Shown here one piece after another: positions 17,901 to 25,842 of a stretch of DNA of 64,000 bases. The translations under genes were made by a program, and so were the position numbers. The stretch comes from Halioglobus sp. (GTDB lineage Bacteria; Pseudomonadota; Gammaproteobacteria; Pseudomonadales; Halieaceae). The DNA lies in NCBI GenBank assembly GCA_029246385.1, contig JAQWNG010000034.1:124001-188000 (forward strand), in the 5' to 3' direction. Below the pieces are notes generated by a model. It was not told where the DNA came from, did not search any database, and saw only the letters and a list, made by a program, of their open reading frames with translations. Numbering within the stretch: the stretch's first letter is position 1; every line of letters begins with the position of its first letter.

Positions 17901-18407
17901 ATGCTCGCGTTTGTACACATCATCGATACAGCTACTGAGTACAGCGGCCGGTTGCTGGCATGGCTTACCCTTGTTATGGCCTTAATCACTGGGCTTATCG
18001 TGGTGTTGCGCTATGGCTTCGGTATAGGCTCGATCGCCGCACAGGAAGCTGTTATTTACATGCATGGCAGTCTATTTTTGCTAGGTGCTGCCTATGCGCT
18101 GAAGGTTGGCGCTCACGTCCGTGTCGATATTTTTTATCGAAACTTCAATGCGCGCAAGCGTGCTTGGATTGACAGTCTTGGCGGTATTGTGTTTTTACTC
18201 CCGCTGTGCGTATTCATACTCATCAGCAGTACAGACTACGTGAGTGCGTCTTGGGCGATGCGCGAGAGCTCCGCCGAGCCCGGCGGAATTCCAGCAGTCT
18301 TCCTACTTAAAAGCCTCATCCCGTTGATGGCGATAACACTTGCATTGCAGGCTGTTGCCGAAATCTTTCGCAACGCTCTTGTGCTGGCACAGACCGTAGA
18401 AGAATAG
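17901..18407 (+). CDS. dctQ: TRAP transporter small permease (DctQ family)
   Basis: Protein of about 168 residues with four membrane helices, as in DctQ proteins. Helix one is followed by VVLRYGFGIG, then the family motif QEAVIYMHGSLFLLGAAYALKVGAHVRVDIFY, in which the G-A-H-V-R-V-D-I block is diagnostic. It is the small membrane subunit of a tripartite ATP-independent periplasmic (TRAP) importer driven by an ion gradient. The open frame begins with GTG at 17883, overlapping the upstream gene, but ATG 17901 gives the more typical short N-terminus. The stop TAG shares one base with the GTG start of dctM, so the two subunits are translationally coupled. Confidence 0.88.
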   Translation: MLAFVHIIDTATEYSGRLLAWLTLVMALITGLIVVLRYGFGIGSIAAQEAVIYMHGSLFLLGAAYALKVGAHVRVDIFYRNFNARKRAWIDSLGGIVFLLPLCVFILISSTDYVSASWAMRESSAEPGGIPAVFLLKSLIPLMAITLALQAVAEIFRNALVLAQTVEE

Positions 18408-19765
18408 TGGAGTACCTCTCTCTCTACCTTTTCGTCGCGGTTTGTTTATTCCTCATGCTGGGCTATCCGGTGGCATTTACGCTCGCCGGAACGGCACTGG
18501 CCTTCGCTACAGGGGGAGTGCTTACTGGTGTTTTCGACGCAGGCTTTTTGGCAGCTCTGCCGGCACGCATTTTTGGCACAGTGAATAACTCGACCCTTGT
18601 TGCTGTCCCTTTGTTCATCCTTATGGGTACTATCTTAGAAAAGTCGCGGGTAGCCGAAGAGTTGCTCGACAGTATGGCGCGATTGCTCGGTAGTCTGCGC
18701 GGAGGCCTAGGTATTTCTGTCGTCGTGGTCGGCATGTTTCTCGCAGCGAGTACGGGGATTGTCGGAGCCACGGTGGTGACAATGGGCGTTTTATCTCTGC
18801 CGAGCATGTTGCGCAGCGGCTATAGCCCCTCTCTCGCAGCTGGGACGATCTGTGCAACGGGCACACTGGGACAAATTGTGCCGCCTTCTATTGCCCTAGT
18901 GCTGTTAGGCGACGTTCTTTCCAATGCCTACCAGCGCTCTCAACTGAGCATGGGTACCCTCAACCCCAAGACTGTCTCCGTAGGCGACCTTTTCATGGGT
19001 GCACTCATTCCAGGGCTGATACTCATTGCAATGTACATTGTTTATCTTCTGGTTCAGGCATGGCTGAAGCCCGAGGCGGCGCCACCGAGCAAGCTAGAGC
19101 CCGCGTCAGCCAGTGACGTGCTGCGCGGACTTATACCGCCATTAGGCCTTATTATACTTGTGCTCGGATCAATCATAGCCGGTGCCGCAACGCCCACGGA
19201 AGCGGCCGGCATAGGGGCGATTGGCGCATTGTTGCTGGCTGTAGCGAAGGGTCAACTGGGATTAACGCGCCTCAAAGACGCCATGCGGCAGACGCTCGAA
19301 ATTACCTGCATGGTATTTATGATATTGATAGGTGCTGCGGTTTTTTCCCTTGTTTTTAGAGGTTTTGGTGGGGAAGAGCTGATACAGGCATTTTTCCATG
19401 GCCTCCCTGGAGGGATGATGGCCGCAACGCTGGTGGTCATGGTGGTGATTTTTCTGTTGGGTTTTATCCTCGACTTTATTGAGATAACCTTCGTAGTCGT
19501 GCCCATTGTTGGCCCGATTCTTTTGGCAATGGGGCTGGATCCCGTCTGGCTAGGCATCATGATAGCGTTAAACTTACAGACCTCATTCCTTACGCCGCCT
19601 TTCGGTTTTGCGCTTTTTTACCTGCGTGGGGTTGCGCCGAAATCAGTAACCACCAGTGCTATCTACAAGGGCGTAGTTCCCTTTATACTCATGCAGCTGT
19701 TGTTGCTAGCCGCACTCTGGTTCTGGCCAGAAATAGCAACCTGGTTGCCTTCTGTAATCCAATAG
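18407..19765 (+). CDS. dctM: TRAP transporter large permease (DctM family)
   Basis: Protein of 452 residues with about twelve helices. Typical DctM blocks are LFLMLGYPVAFTLAGTALAF, VAVPLFILMGTILEKS, TGIVGATVVTMGVLSLP, GTICATGTLGQIVPPSIALVLLGD and PTEAAGIGAIGALLLA, and near the end TSFLTPPFGFALFYLRG. This subunit carries the transport path and couples solute entry to a cation gradient. Start is GTG, overlapping dctQ by one base. Two membrane-spanning subunits are here in one operon, but the binding protein is encoded convergently at 20262. Confidence 0.93.
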   Translation: MEYLSLYLFVAVCLFLMLGYPVAFTLAGTALAFATGGVLTGVFDAGFLAALPARIFGTVNNSTLVAVPLFILMGTILEKSRVAEELLDSMARLLGSLRGGLGISVVVVGMFLAASTGIVGATVVTMGVLSLPSMLRSGYSPSLAAGTICATGTLGQIVPPSIALVLLGDVLSNAYQRSQLSMGTLNPKTVSVGDLFMGALIPGLILIAMYIVYLLVQAWLKPEAAPPSKLEPASASDVLRGLIPPLGLIILVLGSIIAGAATPTEAAGIGAIGALLLAVAKGQLGLTRLKDAMRQTLEITCMVFMILIGAAVFSLVFRGFGGEELIQAFFHGLPGGMMAATLVVMVVIFLLGFILDFIEITFVVVPIVGPILLAMGLDPVWLGIMIALNLQTSFLTPPFGFALFYLRGVAPKSVTTSAIYKGVVPFILMQLLLLAALWFWPEIATWLPSVIQ

Positions 19766-19798
19766 ACCAAGCGGCCCCATTCCCAAAAGGTAATTGAC

Positions 19799-20191
19799 AT
19801 GAGTGATATCGATACCGCACCTGCACCGCACGGCGACCTAGCTCTCCAAACGGTTGCGATGCCGAAAGACACCAACGCCAACGGCGACATCTTTGGCGGC
19901 TGGCTACTATCACAAATGGATATTGCTGGAATGATTACGGCCGGCGAAGTCGCTAGCGGCAGAGTGGCCACCGTCGCGATCAACGGTATGGCGTTTTTAA
20001 CACCTGTTCATGTTGGCGCCGTTGTTTCCTGTTATTGCGATGTCCTTGAGGTAGGGCGCAGCTCCGTTCGAATTATAGTAGAAGTCTGGATTAACTCGCA
20101 GCACGACCGAGAACCCATCAAAGTCACTGAGGGAGAATTTGTCTTTGTTGCCATTGATATCGCTGGTCGCACGCGTACCATTCAACCATAG
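19799..20191 (+). CDS. yciA: Acyl-CoA thioesterase, YciA-like
   Basis: Hotdog-fold protein of 130 residues. The motif MPKDTNANGDIFGGWLLSQMDIAG (read in pieces: DTNANGDIFGGW, then SQMD) is the YciA signature with the catalytic Asp in NANGD. VGRSSVRIIVEVW is the typical following strand. YciA hydrolyses a broad range of acyl-CoA thioesters in the cytoplasm. It lies 33 bases after dctM in the same direction and may be cotranscribed with the TRAP permease genes. The functional link to transport is not evident. Confidence 0.9.
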   Translation: MSDIDTAPAPHGDLALQTVAMPKDTNANGDIFGGWLLSQMDIAGMITAGEVASGRVATVAINGMAFLTPVHVGAVVSCYCDVLEVGRSSVRIIVEVWINSQHDREPIKVTEGEFVFVAIDIAGRTRTIQP

Positions 20192-20261
20192 TCTAGTTAA
20201 AAGCGCTTAACCTTGTGTTGCAGGGGTGCTGCTGAAGAAAAATGCCTATCTCCACGCAGTG

Positions 20262-21428
20262 CTAAAACTCATCGTCGCCGAACACGCTGTCACGAGCGTT
20301 AAGATAAGCTTGTTCTGAAATATGATGGTAGTTGCGCACGCCTTTATAAAAATCGCTGTAGGAGGCATACACCTTCGCTGCCATTGGGTCAGATTCAACA
20401 AGATTTTGCATCACCACTTGAGTGCCTTGCCATAAAGCGAACAACACATCGTCCGGAAGACGGCGCAATTGCACACCATATTCATCGACCAGGCTTTGCA
20501 ACGCAGCGTTATTGCGAGCAGTATACTCATCCAGCATATCCTGATTGGCGGCTCTTGATGCAAACCTAACAATAGCTTGCAAGTCTTTGGGCAATGCCTC
20601 TAGGGAATCCTTATTAACAACAAATTCAAGGATTGATCCAGGTTCGTGCCAGCCGGGATAATAATAGTATTTTGCCACCTGATGAAAGCCTAGCGACTTA
20701 TCGTTATAAGGCCCTACCCACTCGACTGCATCGATGACCCCAGTCTGCATAGACGTATAAAGTTCACCTCCGGGAATAGTCACAGCGGTACCACCCGCTG
20801 CCGCAAACACTTCTCCAGCGAGGCCCGGGATGCGCATCTTCAACCCTTTTAAGTCTGCGATTGAATTAATTTCCTTGTTGAACCAACCCGCCATCTGCAC
20901 GCCGGTACTCCCGCCCGCCATCGGTACAAGATTATACGGCGCATACGCCTCCTGCCAGAGCTTTAGGCCACCGCCATAATGTAACCAGCCGTTGGTTTCC
21001 TGCGCAGTCATGCCAAAAGGCACGGCAGTAAAGAACACCGATGAGGGGACTTTCCCCTTCCAATAATAAGCCGCCCCATGCCCTGCATCCGCGACGCCCT
21101 CGGATACGGCCTCGAATACGCCCAGAGCAGGTACGATTTCTCCAGCGCCATAGACGTGCACCTTAAGCCGACCACCACTCATTTCCTCGACAGAACGCGC
21201 AAAGTTTTCTGCAGCAAAACCCAGCCCGGGGAAATTTTTTGGCCACGTGGTAATCATCTTCCACCGAAAATGCTCGCCTGCCGTATAGTCAATTGGCGCA
21301 TTATCTCTGAAGGCAGGCTTAGTATGCCACCGGTCGGCCGCCCAAAAACCGAGTGTCGCCACAAGCGCAGCGACAAGCAACAAAATAGCTAGGGGCATGA
21401 ACTGGTGTTCTTTAGAAGTGTTGCCCAT
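20262..21428 (-). CDS. dctP: TRAP transporter solute-binding protein (DctP/TakP type), membrane-anchored
   Basis: Protein of about 388 residues with one N-terminal hydrophobic helix (PLAILLLVAALVATLGFWAA) and a DctP-like binding domain. Diagnostic blocks are WPKNFPGLGFAAENFA, LKVHVYGAGEIVPALGVFEAVSEG, the ligand-arginine segment LKGLKMRIPGLAGEVF, and DAVEWVGPYNDKSLGFHQVA. The WPKNFPGLG and VEWVGP blocks resemble TakP-class proteins that bind 2-oxo acids; the substrate is therefore perhaps an oxo acid, but this is inference. The open frame starts with TTG at 21434; I prefer ATG 21428, which has AAGG seven bases upstream. It is convergent with dctQM and the thioesterase, 70 bases apart. Confidence 0.88.
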   Translation of the reverse strand: MGNTSKEHQFMPLAILLLVAALVATLGFWAADRWHTKPAFRDNAPIDYTAGEHFRWKMITTWPKNFPGLGFAAENFARSVEEMSGGRLKVHVYGAGEIVPALGVFEAVSEGVADAGHGAAYYWKGKVPSSVFFTAVPFGMTAQETNGWLHYGGGLKLWQEAYAPYNLVPMAGGSTGVQMAGWFNKEINSIADLKGLKMRIPGLAGEVFAAAGGTAVTIPGGELYTSMQTGVIDAVEWVGPYNDKSLGFHQVAKYYYYPGWHEPGSILEFVVNKDSLEALPKDLQAIVRFASRAANQDMLDEYTARNNAALQSLVDEYGVQLRRLPDDVLFALWQGTQVVMQNLVESDPMAAKVYASYSDFYKGVRNYHHISEQAYLNARDSVFGDDEF

Positions 21429-21456
21429 TCTCAACCTTATCCCTACATTGTTAGCA

Positions 21457-23607
21457 TTACATTAGCTGGAGGTTGGCGTATTGCAACACCAGCCATTTGC
21501 TGCCATCAGTATCAAAATTGACTTCAACCCGCGCACTAGCACCACGGCCTTCAAAGTTTAACACGACACCCTCTCCGAAAACCTGATGGTAGACTCGCTG
21601 ACCTAGTGACAATTCGGTATCAGGCACTTGCGCCTGCGTTAGGCTGCTCACAGGCTGTGTGATCGTGCCGTGCACTCGCACCTCTTGTAGTAGCTGTGCG
21701 GGGATTTCTCGAACAAATCGCGAGGGCGCATTAAAGCTTTCACTGCCGTGCAGGCGGCGGCATTCAGCATAGCTAATTATAAGCTGTTTCATGGCTCGGG
21801 TGATTCCCACGTAGCATAGCCGTCGCTCTTCCTCCAGACGCCCAGGCTCCTCTATAGACATTCGGTGAGGAAACAGGTTTTCCTCCATGCCCGCAAGGAA
21901 TACTAGGGGAAATTCCAATCCTTTGGCGGAGTGAAGCGTCATCAACTGTACACTATCCTCGTGCTCATCCGCCTGAGCATCCCCCGCATCAAGAGCCGCG
22001 CGATCAAGAAATTGTTGCTGCGGTGAGCGCTCGTCGTTTTCCGCAACAAACTGCTTGGCAGCACTGACAAGTTCCTCTAGATTCTCGACGCGCGCTTGAC
22101 CCTTCTCGCCTTTCTCGTTCTTATGATACTGAAGCAATCCAGATCTCTTTATTGCGTGGTCCACCAAGCCCTCTAGCATAAGATCACCAGTCGCGGAGTC
22201 TAGCTCGTTAATCAAAACAATGAACCCTTCGAGGGCGTTTAACGCTCTTGCAGGTAAGCGTTTTTCCTCTATCACAGCGGTAATAGCCCCCCAAAGGGGT
22301 ATGCCTCGGTCCCGAGCATTCGCCCTTACGGTATCAAGTGTTTTGCTCCCAATACCTCGCGGCGGTGTATTGATGACCCTCTCAACGGCGGCATCATCGC
22401 CACGATTCAGCAATAAACGCAGATATGCCAGAGCATTGCGGATTTCCAGGCGCTCATAAAAACGCTGCCCACCATAAATGCGGTAAGGAATTGCATTGCG
22501 GATAAGCGCCTCCTCCAGCACTCTTGATTGCGCATTGGAGCGATACAAAATCGCAACCGAAGACCGCGTGTTGCCTCCAGATAACCACTGCTCCGCCTGT
22601 TCTACGATATAGCGAGCTTCGTCGTGCTCGTTATAGCCTGCGTAAAGGCTTATCGCCTCTCCGGCCTCCCCATCTGTCCAAAGTTCCTTGCCCAGCCGAC
22701 CAGAATTGTGCGCGATGACACTGTTAGCTGCCTGTAAAATGGTCTGGGTCGAGCGATAGTTCTGCTCCAGGCGAATGGTCTGGGTAGCGCTGAAATCCTC
22801 CGTGAAGCGCTGAATGTTCTCAATCTTTGCCCCGCGCCAACCATAAATAGACTGATCGTCATCTCCTACAGCGACAACTGGAATATGTTCGCCGGCGAGT
22901 ACACGCAACCAAGCATACTGGACCGTATTGGTGTCTTGGAACTCATCCACCAGAATCTGTCGAAAACGGCCTTGATAATGACTTAATACTTGAGGTTTTT
23001 TAAGCCAAAGTTCATGCGCGCGCAGCAATAATTCAGCGAAGTCTACTAGGCCGGCGCGGTTGCAAGCAGTCTCGTAGGCGCGATACACCTGCAGCATCGT
23101 CTGCACAAACAAATCTCCAGGCGGCGCCTCAATATGAGCGCTGCGTAGCCCCTCATCTTTTTGTGCATTGATATACCACATGGCCTGTTTGGGCGGCCAG
23201 CGAGACTCATCCAAGCTCAAATCCCTGCACACCCGCTTAACCAGACGTAGTTGATCGTCACTGTCCAGTATCTGAAAGTTTTGTGGCAAACCGGCCTCTT
23301 GCCAATGCGCCTTCAACAGCCGGTGGGCGAGGCCATGGAAAGTGCCGACCCACATGCCGTGCGAAGGTATCTGCAACATCTCCTCTATACGGCCACGCAT
23401 TTCTCGAGCCGCTTTGTTAGTGAAGGTCACAGCCAGAATTGACCACGGAGAAAAGTCCTCCGCTCTAATTAGCCATGCGATGCGGTGCACAAGCACCCGG
23501 GTTTTGCCGCTGCCGGCACCAGCTAATACAAGCATGTTTTGGTTTTCGGCGGCAACGGCATCGCGCTGGGCTTCGTTAAGAGGAGAGAGAATATCAGATA
23601 CGTCCAT
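21457..23607 (-). CDS. uvrD: DNA helicase II (UvrD)
   Basis: Superfamily 1A helicase of 716 residues, the usual UvrD length. The N-terminus has LNEAQRDAV and the Walker A AGAGSGKTRVLVHR (motif I). Later come TFTNKAAREM (Ia), VDEFQDTN (II), GDDDQSIYGWRGA (III), LEQNYRST (IV), LMTLHSAKGLEFPLVF (V) and EERRLCYVGITRA (VI). UvrD unwinds DNA 3' to 5' in nucleotide-excision and mismatch repair. The C-terminus (DTELSLGQRVYHQVFGEGVV) holds the Tudor-like RNAP-binding patch found in UvrD rather than Rep. I saw no LexA box upstream. Confidence 0.95.
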   Translation of the reverse strand: MDVSDILSPLNEAQRDAVAAENQNMLVLAGAGSGKTRVLVHRIAWLIRAEDFSPWSILAVTFTNKAAREMRGRIEEMLQIPSHGMWVGTFHGLAHRLLKAHWQEAGLPQNFQILDSDDQLRLVKRVCRDLSLDESRWPPKQAMWYINAQKDEGLRSAHIEAPPGDLFVQTMLQVYRAYETACNRAGLVDFAELLLRAHELWLKKPQVLSHYQGRFRQILVDEFQDTNTVQYAWLRVLAGEHIPVVAVGDDDQSIYGWRGAKIENIQRFTEDFSATQTIRLEQNYRSTQTILQAANSVIAHNSGRLGKELWTDGEAGEAISLYAGYNEHDEARYIVEQAEQWLSGGNTRSSVAILYRSNAQSRVLEEALIRNAIPYRIYGGQRFYERLEIRNALAYLRLLLNRGDDAAVERVINTPPRGIGSKTLDTVRANARDRGIPLWGAITAVIEEKRLPARALNALEGFIVLINELDSATGDLMLEGLVDHAIKRSGLLQYHKNEKGEKGQARVENLEELVSAAKQFVAENDERSPQQQFLDRAALDAGDAQADEHEDSVQLMTLHSAKGLEFPLVFLAGMEENLFPHRMSIEEPGRLEEERRLCYVGITRAMKQLIISYAECRRLHGSESFNAPSRFVREIPAQLLQEVRVHGTITQPVSSLTQAQVPDTELSLGQRVYHQVFGEGVVLNFEGRGASARVEVNFDTDGSKWLVLQYANLQLM

Positions 23608-23736
23608 ACTCCTATTCTAACTACATTCGAACCAAGGGTCGTAGCCTTATTCTTTATCAACACTCGGCATTAGTATTGCCTTACGTGCATTTTATGATCA
23701 AAATGACTTATCTTGATACTCAGGTACGGTTACGCC

Positions 23737-24768
23737 ATGTCCAGAGACAATCACGAAAATTCAGATGGTGACAATCAAGCGTCAGCCAGTGTCGAATCCA
23801 AAGATGACACACAGGGTCACGGGGACCGCTTTGGAGGCTTCACGGCCAATAATGACTATGAATATGAGGAGCCGGACAGGGATATCGACTACAACTCCGT
23901 CTACAGTAACGATAATGACACTCAAGACACGATGTTTGACAGCGCGAACTCAGATGATGAACAGCAAGATGTATTATCGTTCGAGGAAGGTGGTGAAGAA
24001 CGTTATGACCCTGACCCGCCTCTTGCTCAAGGGACGGAGGATTGGCCCGAAGGCGAAGTGGACTTTAGCGATGAACACGAAGATAAAGCACAGTCATGGC
24101 CGTTAGGCCTAATTGCTGTCGCAGCCGTTGCACTGATGCTATTGGCCGCGGGTAGTTATGGCGTCATACAAGAGCGTGCCGAGGTCAAGGAAGAACTTCG
24201 TCAGCTACGAGAAACTCTGACCACGGTGTCCGGCCTCGAGGATGCAGACGCTAGCAGAAGTGCACTACGAACGCTGAAGCAGTCGTATGACGCGCTGAGC
24301 ATAAATGCGGAAGCGCTTGTGCGTGAAAACCGACAACTGACTAATGTTGTTGCTGGGCTTCGGGTTCAACTAGACGATCGCAAAGCCTTGCTCCAAACTA
24401 GCAATGAATTGACCGACACGTCCACCTCCGCGGGAACAAAGCTGGCGGCATCCGACAATGCTGACCCCCCAGCGCCAGAGGCCTCTCCCACCCCTATGCC
24501 TGCAACGACCACCCCTTCCGCAACAATGTCTTCAGGTGTTTGGTTCGTCAATGTTAGCTCCTACAGCACGCGCGCCGCTGCGGAAAGATGGATGGCCAAG
24601 GTGCGGCCCGCCGCAGGCAAGGTTATCGTGTCGGCCAGCACCAACGAGGGCAAGACATATTATCGCGTTAGGGTGGTAGGGCTGGCCAACAAAAGCTCGG
24701 CCACGCAAGTAGCGCGCGAGTTGGAGGCAACATTAGACCTGAATAAATTATGGGTTGGCCGTGAGTAA
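23737..24768 (+). CDS. SPOR-domain membrane protein with acidic N-terminal region
   Basis: Protein of 343 residues with three parts: a disordered, strongly acidic cytoplasmic segment (residues about 1-120, rich in D, E, N), one membrane helix (GLIAVAAVALMLLAAGSYG, about 130-148), then a predicted coiled coil (about 150-225) and a C-terminal SPOR domain (about 265-343; WFVNVSSYSTRAAAERWMAK, YYRVRVVGL). A Pro/Thr-rich linker separates coil and SPOR domain. SPOR domains bind glycan strands without peptides at the septum, so a division or cell-wall role like DedD/FtsN is likely. The ATG at 23737 is preferred over an upstream TTG at 23713. The long acidic tail is unusual for DedD. Confidence 0.8.
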   Translation: MSRDNHENSDGDNQASASVESKDDTQGHGDRFGGFTANNDYEYEEPDRDIDYNSVYSNDNDTQDTMFDSANSDDEQQDVLSFEEGGEERYDPDPPLAQGTEDWPEGEVDFSDEHEDKAQSWPLGLIAVAAVALMLLAAGSYGVIQERAEVKEELRQLRETLTTVSGLEDADASRSALRTLKQSYDALSINAEALVRENRQLTNVVAGLRVQLDDRKALLQTSNELTDTSTSAGTKLAASDNADPPAPEASPTPMPATTTPSATMSSGVWFVNVSSYSTRAAAERWMAKVRPAAGKVIVSASTNEGKTYYRVRVVGLANKSSATQVARELEATLDLNKLWVGRE

Positions 24769-24877
24769 GCTGCCGGCAACGCCTAGACCCGACTTGGCAG
24801 AAGCCCGTTGTCCTGTTACTGTTTTGCATGTTGGACCATCAGCACACTAAAAACACTTAGAAGATGAGGTATTTGCG

Positions 24878-25252
24878 ATGAATTATATCAAACTGGCTCT
24901 GATTAGCTTGATCTTAGGCAGCACAGCAACCATTGCTGACGACTGCACAGCGCCGCCGTCACCCACACTCCCCGATGGCACTACTGCAAGTATGGAACAG
25001 ATGCTCGCCGCGCAAAAAGCGGTCAAGGCCTTTCAGGCCGCAAATACGGAGTACCGAGCGTGCTTAGATCCACTCGTAACCGCGGCCGAAGTGGCTGCCG
25101 CAGGTGACTCTCCTGGCCCCGACCTGCAAAAGACTCTGGAACAGCTAAACAATGAATACAACGCCTCTGTATCGGCTGAAGAAGAAGTCGCAAATGGATT
25201 TAATGTTGCCCTACGCGATTTCAAAAAAGCCAATTCCGCCGACAGTAATTAG
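24878..25252 (+). CDS. Small secreted hypothetical protein
   Basis: Protein of 124 residues with a clear signal peptide (MNYIKLALISLILGSTATIA, cut expected after the AIA-like site near residue 20) followed by DDCTAPPSPTLPDG. The rest is helical and Ala/Glu-rich, with two Cys residues (DDC and YRAC) that could form a disulfide in the periplasm. An AGAAGATGAGG-like sequence lies upstream of the ATG. I do not recognise the family. It stands alone between the SPOR gene and a small minus-strand membrane gene. Confidence 0.7.
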   Translation: MNYIKLALISLILGSTATIADDCTAPPSPTLPDGTTASMEQMLAAQKAVKAFQAANTEYRACLDPLVTAAEVAAAGDSPGPDLQKTLEQLNNEYNASVSAEEEVANGFNVALRDFKKANSADSN

Positions 25253-25553
25253 CGTCTTTCACCGTCTGAGCGTTGTTCGCGCCGGGCGGTAACTCCTCAT
25301 AATGCTATAAAGATACCGTGGGGCAGGTATAGGGAAATCCACTGGTCGTTGCGCTACCCCCTATCCGTTATCACCAGCAATTACTCCGCAGTAACGGCGC
25401 CTATCGAAACAGTGAATAATTCTACGGGTTCTTTGGCAAGCACATTAATAGCGTCAATACGAAACTGACTATTGAAATAAACATAGTAGACGCCAAAACA
25501 ATCATTGTTAGTTCATCGACTGATGAAGCCGAACCGGCTTCTAGTAATTCAAA
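25253..25553. other. Intergenic region with small hairpin
   Basis: About 300 bases with no convincing gene. A six-base-pair hairpin GAAGCC-N5-GGCTTC at 25525-25541 lies just downstream of the small minus-strand membrane gene and could be a weak transcription end, but no T run follows. Confidence 0.35.
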
Positions 25554-25811
25554 TCACCATGCCCAAGCGCGATAATGAAGACAAAAGATAAACCCCCATG
25601 CCCCGCATAAAATACCTATTGCTTTTGTATTTTTCAAAACGAGGACACCGCCCGTTACTAAAAGTGCGTCGGCAATTAAGTCAGGCAATAGTCCTAAAAA
25701 TAATTGTCCAAATTGGACTGTATAAAGACTCTCTAATAGGAAATGGATTGCAGCAATACAAAATGTGAAGATAACGAATTTTTTAATAAACCCATCGTTA
25801 TCTATTATCAT
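25554..25811 (-). CDS. Small integral membrane protein, hypothetical
   Basis: Protein of 85 residues, hydrophobic throughout, with three likely membrane segments (FVIFTFCIAAIHFLL, LFLGLLPDLIADALLVTGGVL and AIGILCGAWGFIFCL). A conserved-looking LPDLIADA sits in the middle helix. No family is recognised. It is read leftwards and ends about 300 bases from the secreted hypothetical gene; glmS lies 31 bases beyond its start, also leftwards, so it could be the last gene of the glmU-glmS transcript. Confidence 0.55.
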   Translation of the reverse strand: MIIDNDGFIKKFVIFTFCIAAIHFLLESLYTVQFGQLFLGLLPDLIADALLVTGGVLVLKNTKAIGILCGAWGFIFCLHYRAWAW

Positions 25812-25842
25812 TAAAAACCATCCAGTTCTTAGCTGCTATAGT

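Noticed and set aside
21242-21252. CACGTG-containing sequence in the solute-binding gene
   Set aside because: Only the central six bases resemble parS; the flanks do not match, so it is not a third site.
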